A stretch of 64,000 nucleotides of DNA from JAENVU01 sp963765075 (lineage in GTDB: Bacteria > Actinomycetota > Acidimicrobiia > IMCC26256 > JAENVU01), in assembly GCA_963765075.1 (NCBI GenBank), contig CAVXVA010000001.1:682001-746000 (forward strand), in the 5' to 3' direction. The position numbers and the translations under genes are program-made. The notes under the pieces are model-generated. The model saw only the letters and a list, made by a program, of their open reading frames with translations. It was not told the origin of the DNA and searched no databases. Below, in pieces: positions 1 through 8,106 of this stretch. Position 1 is the stretch's first letter. The number at the start of each line of letters is the position of its first letter.

Positions 1-118
1 CCACCCGAAAGCAGGGAGGTCGACCCGTGTCCGTATCGCCGTCGTCCAGTTCGGGGCCCAACGGGCCGGCCGCGCCGAGCACCGATTCGAGCACCACGTG
101 CGCGTGCAGATCGATCAT
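1..118 (-). CDS. amidohydrolase (ACMSD-like), N-terminal fragment
   Basis: Only the first 39 codons lie in the window; the gene runs off the left edge. The ATG is at 118, ten bases after the stop of the upstream P450 gene, so it should be the next gene in the leftward operon. The protein begins MIDLHAHVVLES, an N-terminal beta strand followed by an H-x-H metal motif (His5, His7), as in the amidohydrolase_2 (aminocarboxymuconate-semialdehyde decarboxylase) family. That family performs metal-dependent decarboxylation or hydrolysis of ring-cleavage products. With a Rieske oxygenase and P450 in the same operon, a late step in aromatic or cyclic substrate breakdown is plausible but inferred. Confidence 0.6.
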   Translation of the reverse strand, partial: MIDLHAHVVLESVLGAAGPLGPELDDGDTDTGRPPCFRV

Positions 119-128
119 CGACGGGGAA

Positions 129-1355
129 TCACGATGACGCATCCACGTTGTCGAACCGCACCGGGTAGCGCGACCAGTACCCGCGGTCGCTGGTGGGATC
201 CAGTACCGGCGGGTCCTCGGGATCGAGGCGGGCGCCCGCCGCCAGCACCGCCTGGACCGCGACCGGCACCAGTCCGTACAGGTGGTCGGGGCCGGCGGTG
301 CTCCCCCGGGGGTCGAGTCCGGCCGCGAGGTCCTGGCCGATACATGCGTGCATGCCGGTGCCGAAACTGAGTCCCCACGGCGCGACCGAATCGGGGAGGG
401 CCCGATGAACGTCGAACGCTCCGGGATCCTCGCCGAACGCGGCCGGATCCCGATTCGCCGCCATGAGATTGATCACCACTTGGTCACCCGGCTCGAGGTG
501 GGTCCCGTCGGCCAGTTCGAGCGGCTCGGCGACCCAACGCATCGCGACCGGGCTCGACGGTTGCAGCCGCACGGTCTCGTGCACACAGCGCTGAAGAAAT
601 CCGAGATCGGTGCGGGCCCGGGCGCCGTCGGCGGGCGCGGTGACGTCCAGGCCGAAGATGTTGTGCAGGGTGCGCACGAACGCGGTCGCGGACGTGTGCG
701 CGCCGGCCAGGAGGAAGAAGCACGTTTCCCGGAGCACGACATCCGCCGGCAGCTCCAGGTTGTCCTGGTTCCGCAACAACACCGTGAGGACGTCGCGCGG
801 GAGTGCGTCCTCGGCACGCGTGCCGGCGCCGACTTCGGCAATGAGCTGCCGCCGCCGTGTGATCGACGGGCGCAGGAACTCTTCGTCGAACGATACGAGC
901 GCCCCCGCAACCTCGGCCCGCTTCGCATCACGGTCGCCGGTGTAGTGCGCGAGCGTGGCACCCTCGATGAACCGCATCATGTAGGAGTAGAGATGGAAGG
1001 TCTCCTCCGCCGTCCCGAGCGGACGATCGACCCCGGCAGTGAGCGCGGCAAGATTCATCATCATGTGGTGGCTCAGGGTCACCAGTTCGGCCTCACCCGC
1101 CGCCCGGTAGGGCGCCAAGGTCTCCTCGACGATCGGCGGAAACAGATCCCGCTCGTAGTGATCGTGGGTGTCGCGCCGGAAGAGCCGATTCTCGAGTCGC
1201 CGCCGGTTGCGGTGATCATCGCCATGCAGGTTGACCAGCACATCGGCCATCACCACTTCACCCTCGTCGTACAGCGCCTGACGAAGATCACGATGACGGA
1301 ACGCCGCGCGCGCGTCGTCGTGCGAGGTGATGGTCACGACCCGGTACTCAGACAT
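129..1355 (-). CDS. cytochrome P450
   Basis: A soluble bacterial P450 of 408 residues. Visible landmarks are the I-helix oxygen-activation motif AGAHTS (about 217-222), the K-helix ExxR as ETVR (260-263), and the heme loop FGTGMHACIG with the proximal Cys near 338. The family inserts one oxygen atom from O2 into an organic substrate using electrons from a ferredoxin; no ferredoxin or reductase gene is seen nearby. The ATG at 1355 overlaps the end of the upstream ThuA-like gene by 8 bases, so the genes are cotranscribed and probably translationally coupled. The substrate is unknown; the operon context suggests hydroxylation within a catabolic pathway. Confidence 0.9.
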   Translation of the reverse strand: MSEYRVVTITSHDDARAAFRHRDLRQALYDEGEVVMADVLVNLHGDDHRNRRRLENRLFRRDTHDHYERDLFPPIVEETLAPYRAAGEAELVTLSHHMMMNLAALTAGVDRPLGTAEETFHLYSYMMRFIEGATLAHYTGDRDAKRAEVAGALVSFDEEFLRPSITRRRQLIAEVGAGTRAEDALPRDVLTVLLRNQDNLELPADVVLRETCFFLLAGAHTSATAFVRTLHNIFGLDVTAPADGARARTDLGFLQRCVHETVRLQPSSPVAMRWVAEPLELADGTHLEPGDQVVINLMAANRDPAAFGEDPGAFDVHRALPDSVAPWGLSFGTGMHACIGQDLAAGLDPRGSTAGPDHLYGLVPVAVQAVLAAGARLDPEDPPVLDPTSDRGYWSRYPVRFDNVDASS

Positions 1356-2079
1356 CGACGTGCTCCTGATTGATCGACGCGCGTCGTCGGGCCCACGTGA
1401 GGGCCTCGACGATCAGGCGTGTGTGTTGCGGGTGCCGAAGCGACGCGGCATCGTGGCCGAGCAGGTCGGTGACGACCCGGCCGGCACCCGCCTCGTGCGT
1501 CCAGACGACCGGTTGGCGCGTGGCGCCGACGACGCCCTCGAACAACGGGACGACATCGGACTCCATGGCGAGATCGCAGTACAGCTCATCGCGGAGCACG
1601 AACGCCGACTCGCCCGAGCCGATCGGATGGTGGAGACCAGCGTCGGTAGGTTCGACGCGCAGGTCGCCGAGCGGTGGATGCATCGACATGTCCCATCGCC
1701 ACGTGCCCCGCAGCAATCGGTGCCACGCCGGATCGGCATCGAAGCAGATCGCAGCGGTGTGAAGCGCGAGCAACCCTCCACCCTCCACGACGTGCCGTTC
1801 GAGTCGAGCCGCATCGGTCGGATCCAGTGTGAACGCGAACTGCTCGCGATCGGCGGCGTACTGATCGGCGCTCATCCGCCAGCGCAACGCATTCACGGTG
1901 ACCATGGACCAGGGTGGGTTGGCACCGGCCTCGGCATCGGCGAGGGCGGCGAAGAAGCGATCGGGTTCGGTCACGACCGTCGAATCGAGACCCAGTCCGG
2001 CGGCGATCTCGACCAGCACTGCGGTCGAGGCCGCGAAGTCGTGCTGCGGCCCACCGGACAGCACCAGGTGGCCGCTCAC
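1348..2079 (-). CDS. ThuA-like domain protein
   Basis: A 243-residue ThuA-like protein (class I glutamine-amidotransferase-like fold). It opens with the strand and loop HLVLSGGPQHDF and contains GGGLLALHTAA, both typical of the family. ThuA proteins are associated with trehalose and other sugar oxidation, but many members have no known activity. I chose the GTG at 2079 because it forms a GTGA overlap with the stop of the upstream SDR gene and because homology begins there. A longer open frame continues upstream but is out-of-frame read-through of the SDR gene. Position between SDR and P450 suggests a role in the same pathway; exact chemistry unknown. Confidence 0.75.
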   Translation of the reverse strand: MSGHLVLSGGPQHDFAASTAVLVEIAAGLGLDSTVVTEPDRFFAALADAEAGANPPWSMVTVNALRWRMSADQYAADREQFAFTLDPTDAARLERHVVEGGGLLALHTAAICFDADPAWHRLLRGTWRWDMSMHPPLGDLRVEPTDAGLHHPIGSGESAFVLRDELYCDLAMESDVVPLFEGVVGATRQPVVWTHEAGAGRVVTDLLGHDAASLRHPQHTRLIVEALTWARRRASINQEHVDV

Positions 2080-2885
2080 CGGCCGACCTCTCCGTCCCCC
2101 ACCGCATCGACCGCGCTGGGCCGGGGCAGCGTTGCGATCACGCTGCGGGTCACGCCGCCGTCGACGAGTATCTCGGTACCGTTGACGTAGGAGGCCGCGT
2201 CCGACAACAGGAACAGGACCACGGCGCCGACTTCGGCCGCCGTTCCCAAGCGTCCTGCTGGCACCCGGGCCGCGCGCCGATCGCGAATGTCGGGGTCGGC
2301 GTAGATGGGCTCGGACATCCCGGCGTCGATCAATCCGGGGGCCACGGCGTTCACGCGGATGCCGGCGCTCCCCCATTCGAGTGCCATCTGGGCAACCAGG
2401 AGCGAGACCCCCGCCTTGGTCGCGCCGTAGGCGCCGGCGTTCGGTCCGGGCTCGACACCGTTCATCGAAGTCACCGCCACGATCGACCCGGCGGTGCCCG
2501 CGGCGATCATGCGCCGGGCGACCGCCCGCGCCGTCGCGAACGTACCCGTGAGGTTCACGTCGACGACGGCCCGCCAATCCGCGATTTCCAATTCGAGCAA
2601 CGGTCCGAACCGCACGATCCCGGCGTTGGCCACCAGACCCGCCGGTGCCTCGACGCCCGAGACCGTCGCGAACTCGTCGAGCGCCGATTCGATCGCGTCT
2701 TCGTCGGTGGTGTCGGCGCCGAGGGCGACCGCACCGCCCCCGATACGCGTCGCGACGGCGATGGCCGCGTCGTGGTTGCGGTCGAGCACACCGACCGCCC
2801 ACCCTGCCTCGGCGGCCGCGGCCGCGATCGCGGCGCCGATCCCGGATCCGGCGCCGGTGACCAACAGCGCGCCGGGCGCGGTCAT
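2076..2885 (-). CDS. short-chain dehydrogenase/reductase
   Basis: A classical SDR of 269 residues. It has the nucleotide-binding glycine motif TGAGSGIG near the N-terminus, NAG in the fourth strand (VANAGIV), the catalytic Ser region (VTSMNG) and Y-x3-K as YGATK. The C-terminal VNGTEILVDGG is the standard SDR ending. It should oxidise an alcohol or reduce a ketone with NAD(P)H. The ATG at 2885 overlaps the stop of the upstream amidohydrolase in an ATGA; a start 13 codons earlier is possible but lacks support. The 3' end overlaps the ThuA-like gene by 4 bases, so the gene is inside a tightly packed operon. Confidence 0.88.
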   Translation of the reverse strand: MTAPGALLVTGAGSGIGAAIAAAAAEAGWAVGVLDRNHDAAIAVATRIGGGAVALGADTTDEDAIESALDEFATVSGVEAPAGLVANAGIVRFGPLLELEIADWRAVVDVNLTGTFATARAVARRMIAAGTAGSIVAVTSMNGVEPGPNAGAYGATKAGVSLLVAQMALEWGSAGIRVNAVAPGLIDAGMSEPIYADPDIRDRRAARVPAGRLGTAAEVGAVVLFLLSDAASYVNGTEILVDGGVTRSVIATLPRPSAVDAVGDGEVGR

Positions 2886-4207
2886 GGGTGGACGCGATCC
2901 CACGTGAGCGGTTCCGCCGACCACACCCCGACCTTCTCGCCCCGGAGCGGACGCCGCGGCGGTATCGGCGCGCCAAGATCGATCGGCACTCCACGGGAGA
3001 AGACGTGCCGCAGATTCCGCCGGTCACCGAGCACCGTGATATCGCGGGTCGGGTCGCCGTCGACCACCAGGACATCGGCCGCCGCGTCGACCACCACCAC
3101 CCCGACCGAGCCCTCCGTTCGGCGCAGCGCGAACGCGCCGTTGCGCGTTGCGCAGGAAATCGCCTCGAGCGGAGTCAGCCCCAAGACCTCGACGAACAAT
3201 TCGAGTTCGCGCGCGTGCCATTCACCATAGGGAGTGAGCGAGAACCCGCTCTCCGACCCACAGAGGAGGCGCACGCCGGCGTCGTACGCCCGGCGCAACA
3301 CCTGGGCGGTCGCCTCGATCTCACCGCGGAAGATCTCTCGCTGGGACGTCATCGCCCCGACCGCCTCACCATGGTCTGCGAGGTTGGCGAGAAACGTGAA
3401 GGTCGGCGCGATCGCCGCACCCGACGTGACGACCGAGTCGAGCGCGGCGTCGTCGAGGAACGAAGCGTGCAGGATCAGGTCGACGCCCGATCGCGCCGCG
3501 AGCCGAGTTGAGTCGGCGTTCCGACAGTGCGCCACCACCGGCGTGTCGAGCGCGTGCGCGGTATCGACGACCGCACGGAGTTCGGCTTCGGACCATACGG
3601 TGAGTTCGCCGGACCGGCCGGGGAGGGATCCGGTGAGATGCACCTTGATCCAGTCGGCCCCGTACTTGATCTGCTGCCGCGTGGTCCGGACGATCTCATC
3701 GCGGTTGCGGACGACCGCGGCATATCCGAGCGTGCCCTCGTTCGGAATGAGCCGGCCCGCGGTGCCTCCGGCCGCGGTGAGGAGGGCGTTCATCCCCGAA
3801 GCCATGCGAGGACCCTCGACCAACCCGGCTTCGATGCCGTCGCGCAACGCGGGGCCGAGGTCGAAGATGCAGTCGGCATCCAGAAAACCGGTGACCCCGG
3901 CGCGCAGGAGCTTGCGGACGTTGTAGGCCGCCAGCAACATCGCGGTGGACTGCTCTCGGTGGAAGAACAACTCGTCGTTGCTCGCCGGTTCGCCGAACGT
4001 GATGTGGCAATGCGCGTCGATCAGGCCCGGCATCACCGTCATCCCCGAGACGTCCACGATCGATGCGTCCGGGCGGGCGAGTTCTGCGGCACCGCTGCCG
4101 ATCGCGAGAATGCGATCCGGCTCGAGCAGGACGTCGGTGGCAGGCCGGGTCGGCGCGCCGGTGCCGTCGACGACGGCACCGCCCCGGAGCAAGACCTGAG
4201 CGCTCAT
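2882..4207 (-). CDS. metal-dependent amidohydrolase (imidazolonepropionase-like)
   Basis: A 441-residue TIM-barrel amidohydrolase. The leading strand ends in H-x-H (His66, His68 in DAHCHITF). Lys188 (DWIKVHLTG) is at the place of the carbamylated lysine, and His227 (VVAHCRN) and His247 (ILHASF) are the later metal ligands. The usual final aspartate position reads CGSESGF, so Glu319 appears to replace the catalytic Asp, which is unusual. Members hydrolyse cyclic amides, lactams or related bonds. The gene lies 19 bases downstream of the Rieske oxygenase and overlaps the SDR by 4 bases. The substrate cannot be inferred from sequence alone. Confidence 0.82.
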   Translation of the reverse strand: MSAQVLLRGGAVVDGTGAPTRPATDVLLEPDRILAIGSGAAELARPDASIVDVSGMTVMPGLIDAHCHITFGEPASNDELFFHREQSTAMLLAAYNVRKLLRAGVTGFLDADCIFDLGPALRDGIEAGLVEGPRMASGMNALLTAAGGTAGRLIPNEGTLGYAAVVRNRDEIVRTTRQQIKYGADWIKVHLTGSLPGRSGELTVWSEAELRAVVDTAHALDTPVVAHCRNADSTRLAARSGVDLILHASFLDDAALDSVVTSGAAIAPTFTFLANLADHGEAVGAMTSQREIFRGEIEATAQVLRRAYDAGVRLLCGSESGFSLTPYGEWHARELELFVEVLGLTPLEAISCATRNGAFALRRTEGSVGVVVVDAAADVLVVDGDPTRDITVLGDRRNLRHVFSRGVPIDLGAPIPPRRPLRGEKVGVWSAEPLTWDRVHP

Positions 4208-4226
4208 GGCTGCTGGTGTCCTTGGC

Positions 4227-5441
4227 TCAGAACGGTTCGACGAATCGGTCGAGCGCGTCGGAGACCGCTGTGCCCTCGGGCAGGCGATCCGGACCGATCG
4301 CGAGATCGACCGCCCGTTGGAAGTGGTGAATCAAGCGTTCGTGCCAACCGATCTGGAATGGGCGCGCCCCCGGCGACGATACCGAGGCCTGGATCGGCGC
4401 CATGTTGGCCGTGTCTTGGGCCATGACGGTGTCGAACAGCTCCATCCGGCCCGAGTGGTCGGCCGGCACGTCGTCGCCGGCCCACTCCGGCGCGTACCAC
4501 CGCAGCTCGAGGTCGGTCCGGTCGATCGCGACCGGCCACATGCAGAGGTAGGTGAACGCGCCCGTGTCCATCGGCACCACGAGGTTGGGGAAGATGCCGT
4601 AGGACGTGGAGGTCTGGCGCCACAACTCACCGACCGCCGGGTTGTCGAACTCCGGTGCCACCATCGGCATGTCCCGGAACATCTCGCGCTTCTCGACCGT
4701 GAGGCGACTGTTGCCGTTGGGCAACATCGTGACGGTGACCGACTGGTCGTCGTAGAGGAGCGCCGCGTTGTCCGGATGCACCGTGCGCACGTGGTACACC
4801 TCGAGAAACGCGTCGACCATGAGTTTCCAGTTGCACGCGAGGTGATGGACCTGGGTACCCACGAGACGCATCGCCGGACCGTTGATCTCGGTCATCTGCT
4901 CGCCGACCGGGCCGAGGAACGCGGCCAGACTCTGCGCGTCTTCGTCTTCGTTGATATACACCCAGCCGTCGTGCACCTCGCACCGCACCGGCACCAGACC
5001 GAGATTCTCGGTCTTGAGGTCGGCAAAGCTGCGGGCGTCGGGCACTGCCTTGAGGGCACCGTCGGTCCCGTAGGACCACGAGTGGTACTGGCACGTCAAT
5101 CGCTTGGCCACGCCACATTCGTCGCGCGTGACCGGAGCCCCGCGATGGCGACAGGCGTTGTAGAACGCGCGCACGATCCCGTCGTCGCCGCGCACGATGA
5201 CGATCGGCGCCCCCGACCGGGTGAAGAGGCGATAGGCGCCCGGCTCGGGCCACTCCGATTCGTGACCGGCGAACAACCAGGATCGGCCGAAGACGCGTTC
5301 CCGTTCGAGCGCGAAGAACTCGGGGTCGGTATAGCGACCCGTCGGGATCAGCGGCACCGGAATCGAATCGGGTGCCGGCGCGGTACGAGCCTTCTCCCCC
5401 TCGATGCGATCCCGGATCACATGTTCAAGCGTGGCATCCAT
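4227..5441 (-). CDS. Rieske 2Fe-2S ring-hydroxylating oxygenase, alpha subunit
   Basis: A 404-residue oxygenase alpha subunit. The Rieske motif C-x-H ... C-x2-H is complete: CRHRG (Cys97, His99) and CQYHSW (Cys117, His120). The catalytic domain carries NWK followed by E-V-Y-H-x4-H (Glu214, His217, His222), giving the mononuclear iron site and the bridging carboxylate; a later Asp (AQDTAN) likely completes the 2-His-1-carboxylate triad. Such enzymes dihydroxylate or O/N-demethylate aromatic or cyclic substrates and need a reductase partner, which is not seen in the window. It is the second gene of the operon, 49 bases after an unknown protein. Confidence 0.93.
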   Translation of the reverse strand: MDATLEHVIRDRIEGEKARTAPAPDSIPVPLIPTGRYTDPEFFALERERVFGRSWLFAGHESEWPEPGAYRLFTRSGAPIVIVRGDDGIVRAFYNACRHRGAPVTRDECGVAKRLTCQYHSWSYGTDGALKAVPDARSFADLKTENLGLVPVRCEVHDGWVYINEDEDAQSLAAFLGPVGEQMTEINGPAMRLVGTQVHHLACNWKLMVDAFLEVYHVRTVHPDNAALLYDDQSVTVTMLPNGNSRLTVEKREMFRDMPMVAPEFDNPAVGELWRQTSTSYGIFPNLVVPMDTGAFTYLCMWPVAIDRTDLELRWYAPEWAGDDVPADHSGRMELFDTVMAQDTANMAPIQASVSSPGARPFQIGWHERLIHHFQRAVDLAIGPDRLPEGTAVSDALDRFVEPF

Positions 5442-5490
5442 GGTGTGTCGCCGTCCTCGGGTTCAACGTCGTCGCGGTACAGGGCAACCT

Positions 5491-6354
5491 TCAGTGGGTC
5501 GGGTCGAGTCGCCCCAGGTTCTCCCAGGGGGTGATCGCGAGTTCGATCGCGTCCTCGAACACCAACACGTGCAGCACGTCGGGCTCCACGAGACTCGCCC
5601 ACGGGGTCCCGTCGTGCAAGGTCACCGCGCCGACCGGGACTTCCCGCACGCGAGCCGCCGCCATTCCCGCGTCGTAATAGGTGCGGTCACAGATGCCGTT
5701 GCCCCAGTAGATGTAGTCGTTGGCGGTCGACCAGTCGGCGGCGGTGACCACCCGCGGCGCCTCGTCACCCGGCGGCATCTCGATCGTGGCCGTGAACGCG
5801 TGGTCGCCTTCACCGACGTGGGTCGTGATGGTCGATCCCTTCCGTTCGTGGTCGACCCGTGACTTTCGAGTGATCACATCGATCGGATCCATCGACGGGA
5901 GCGACGACCTCGCGTCGAAGACCATGTAGCGGGGGACGCCATCGGCGTCGCCGACGAACACCGACCACTCGGCGCGCAGCCCCTTGGCCAGGCCCGACAC
6001 CCGGTACACGTTGAGCACCAGGAGATGCTCGGGCTCATCGGTGGCGACACAGCGCAGCGGCGCGGAGGCGAACTCGGGCGGCAGGCCGAGCAGCCGGCCG
6101 AGTTCGGGGACGACCTCGGCCCGGAGTCGGAAGACGAAGTACACCGACGGCGGATCGGCCTCGACGGTGAAGTTCACGATCGGCTGTTCCCTACCGATCG
6201 CAACCATGACGGCCTGACGCAACATCAGCTGGCTGTAGAGGAACCGCTTGAGGATTCGCCGGCCGCGTAGGGCTCGCCGAGTCAACGGCTTCGAGAGGGC
6301 GACCGGAACCGTGGTGGCGCCCGCCCCATCATCACACGCTAGTTTGGTAAACAC
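5491..6354 (-). CDS. conserved protein of unknown function, first gene of the leftward operon
   Basis: Up to 287 residues. I do not recognise the family with confidence. The central part (around VVPELGRLLGLPPEF and VLNVYRVSGL) recalls the acetoacetate-decarboxylase fold, and the C-terminal half has WSTANDYIYWGNG and an acidic ending, but no catalytic Lys can be assigned. There is no signal peptide. The frame opens at a GTG (6354) that lies inside the 33-bp palindrome. Either the mRNA is leaderless or the true start is downstream, for example the Met at about residue 44. It heads the operon with the Rieske oxygenase and is divergent from the carotenoid oxygenases, so it probably serves the same pathway. 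Confidence 0.6.
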   Translation of the reverse strand: MFTKLACDDGAGATTVPVALSKPLTRRALRGRRILKRFLYSQLMLRQAVMVAIGREQPIVNFTVEADPPSVYFVFRLRAEVVPELGRLLGLPPEFASAPLRCVATDEPEHLLVLNVYRVSGLAKGLRAEWSVFVGDADGVPRYMVFDARSSLPSMDPIDVITRKSRVDHERKGSTITTHVGEGDHAFTATIEMPPGDEAPRVVTAADWSTANDYIYWGNGICDRTYYDAGMAAARVREVPVGAVTLHDGTPWASLVEPDVLHVLVFEDAIELAITPWENLGRLDPTH

Positions 6355-6370
6355 TGTTCACCAAACTAGC
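6338..6370. promoter_or_regulatory. 33-bp palindromic operator in divergent promoter
   Basis: An almost perfect inverted repeat with 11-base arms GCTAGTTTGGT and ACCAAACTAGC. The inner bases also pair, with one mismatch, around a central C. It fills most of the 39-base gap between the divergent genes. A related sequence (GGTGAACA-n-TGT-nn-ACCAA, 16 of 19 positions shared) covers the start of the TetR gene at 16723-16741. It is most likely the binding site of that TetR-family regulator, controlling transcription in both directions. Confidence 0.72.
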
Positions 6371-6393
6371 AGGATTGTTTCCAGGAGGCACCG

Positions 6394-8106
6394 ATGCCGA
6401 CGCCGAGATCACTCGTCAACGCTCCCCAGCAGGACTTCGAACTCGAAGTCGTCTCCGGTGCCTGGCCCACCGACATCAGCGGTGAGGTGGTGTTCTCCAG
6501 CCCCAACAACAGCCGGAACCTCCCGTACGCCATCTTCGACTGGGGCGCGATCTGCCGCCTGTCGCTCGAACCCGGCGAGCGGGGCGCAGCCCCCGGCCGA
6601 CTCGCCTGGCAGAGCCGCACCATTCAGTCTCCCGGCAAGCGGATCTTCGATCGGCACGCCGATCAGTTCTCCTACGGATCGATCGGTTACCTCTCGCCGT
6701 TCGGTTCGCCCAACTGCTCGAACACCGCGCCCCTCCCGTGGGGGAACCGCCTCTACACGACCTGGGACGCGGGCCGACCGATCGAACTCCACCCCGAGAC
6801 GCTCGAGTTCGTGTCCGAGGTCGGACACATCGACGCCTGGGGCGGCAGTTCGATGCCGATGCCGGGCGTGCTTCCGTTCCTCTTCTCGAGCGCACATCCC
6901 GTGGCCGACCCCGAACGCGATTGCTTGTGGACGGTGAAGCTCGAACTCGTCTTCGAGCCGGAACCGGGCATGCGGCCGTCGCTGGTGCGCTACGACCGGG
7001 CCGACGGCACCCAGGTCAAGCACTGGCCGCTCGACGGCATCACCTTCGGCGGTTCGATCCACACCATCAGCCAGACACGCGATTGGGTCATCCTCAGCGA
7101 CTCGGGCAATTTCAAGGCCGATGCCGCCGAGATGATGGGCGGCGAGCGTTCGGTCACGACCGAGACCGAAGTCCCGGTGTGGCTCATTCGCAAGGATGCG
7201 CTCGAAGGGCTCGCGTCGGGCACGCCCGTCACGCCCGTGTGTTTCATGATGGCGCCACCGGCCGGTCACTACTACGCACGGTGGGACGACTCCGATGGCG
7301 TGTCGGTGGTCTGGGAGGGCATGGACCTCATGGACCTCGGCCTTTACATGCGGCCCGACGACCTCGACGTGAACGGCAACCCCGTCGACCCCGCCGTGGT
7401 CGGTCTCTACAACATGGCGATGGCCCCGGAAACGTTGACCGAAATCACCTTCGATCCGAACTCGGGCAAAGTCTTGGAGCAGGGCCATTTCAAGCAGGAC
7501 TGGACCTTCAACCTCCAGCTGTCGGCCATGGACTGGAGCACGGAGGGCCTGTCGGCGCCCACGTTGCATCACGTCACGTACCAGGGTTGCCGGCCGGGGA
7601 GCATCAGCCAGCGAGCCGCCGCACTCTACGAAGGCCGTATCGATCTCGATCAGGTCCGGGAAGAAACTCCCGGCGCGCTGTGCTCGTTCCAGCGCGGCAG
7701 CATGGAGCTCAAGAGCCGCTGGGAGTACTCGGACCTGTCCGACCACATCACGTCGCCGGCGTTCGCGCCCCGCGGTGCCGCACCGGGCGAGTACACCGGC
7801 GGTGAGCCGGGCGGACACGACGGCTACGTCATCCAACCGGTGTGCAGCGACAACGGCCTCCGAGTCGACGTGTTCGACGCCGCCAACGTCGGCGCCGGTC
7901 CGGTCGCGACCCTCATGGGAACGAACAAGGAATGCATCCCGTTGGTGCTCCACTCCGCCTGGATGCCCGCCTACCACGAACTCGCCGACGCGGAACGGCT
8001 GCACTTCTCCTCGGAGTTGAGCGACGAACGGATGGCGTCGGTCCCCGAGGAATTCCATTCCACCATCCACGAAGTCGCGAGTGAGTGCGACGAGGTACTC
8101 GCATGA
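6394..8106 (+). CDS. carotenoid-cleavage-family oxygenase (long form)
   Basis: A 570-residue member of the RPE65/carotenoid cleavage oxygenase family: seven-bladed propeller, Fe(II) held by four His, cleavage of an alkene by O2. Candidate ligands are His168 (SAHP), His223 (SIHTISQT), His292 (GHYYARW) and a C-terminal His in VLHSAW. It is longer than the usual 480-500 residues and is a close paralogue of the gene at 14415-16115, sharing TAPLPWG, MMGGER and HSAWMP. The ATG is preceded by an AGGAGG ribosome site at 6383-6388. It overlaps the next oxygenase gene by ATGA. The substrate could be an apocarotenoid, a stilbene or another conjugated alkene. Confidence 0.87.
   Translation: MPTPRSLVNAPQQDFELEVVSGAWPTDISGEVVFSSPNNSRNLPYAIFDWGAICRLSLEPGERGAAPGRLAWQSRTIQSPGKRIFDRHADQFSYGSIGYLSPFGSPNCSNTAPLPWGNRLYTTWDAGRPIELHPETLEFVSEVGHIDAWGGSSMPMPGVLPFLFSSAHPVADPERDCLWTVKLELVFEPEPGMRPSLVRYDRADGTQVKHWPLDGITFGGSIHTISQTRDWVILSDSGNFKADAAEMMGGERSVTTETEVPVWLIRKDALEGLASGTPVTPVCFMMAPPAGHYYARWDDSDGVSVVWEGMDLMDLGLYMRPDDLDVNGNPVDPAVVGLYNMAMAPETLTEITFDPNSGKVLEQGHFKQDWTFNLQLSAMDWSTEGLSAPTLHHVTYQGCRPGSISQRAAALYEGRIDLDQVREETPGALCSFQRGSMELKSRWEYSDLSDHITSPAFAPRGAAPGEYTGGEPGGHDGYVIQPVCSDNGLRVDVFDAANVGAGPVATLMGTNKECIPLVLHSAWMPAYHELADAERLHFSSELSDERMASVPEEFHSTIHEVASECDEVLA

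Noticed and set aside
282..1373. Long plus-strand frames antisense to the P450
   Set aside because: Typical shadows in high-GC DNA; low-complexity translation and no motif, while the minus strand carries a complete P450.
1348..3075. One 575-residue protein joining an Arg-rich region to the ThuA-like domain
   Set aside because: The N-terminal half is the SDR gene read out of frame. A GTG at 2079 overlapping the SDR stop is the sensible start.
6409..8070. A 553-residue antisense frame under the first oxygenase
   Set aside because: His/Arg/Val-rich shadow with no domain; the plus strand has all family motifs.
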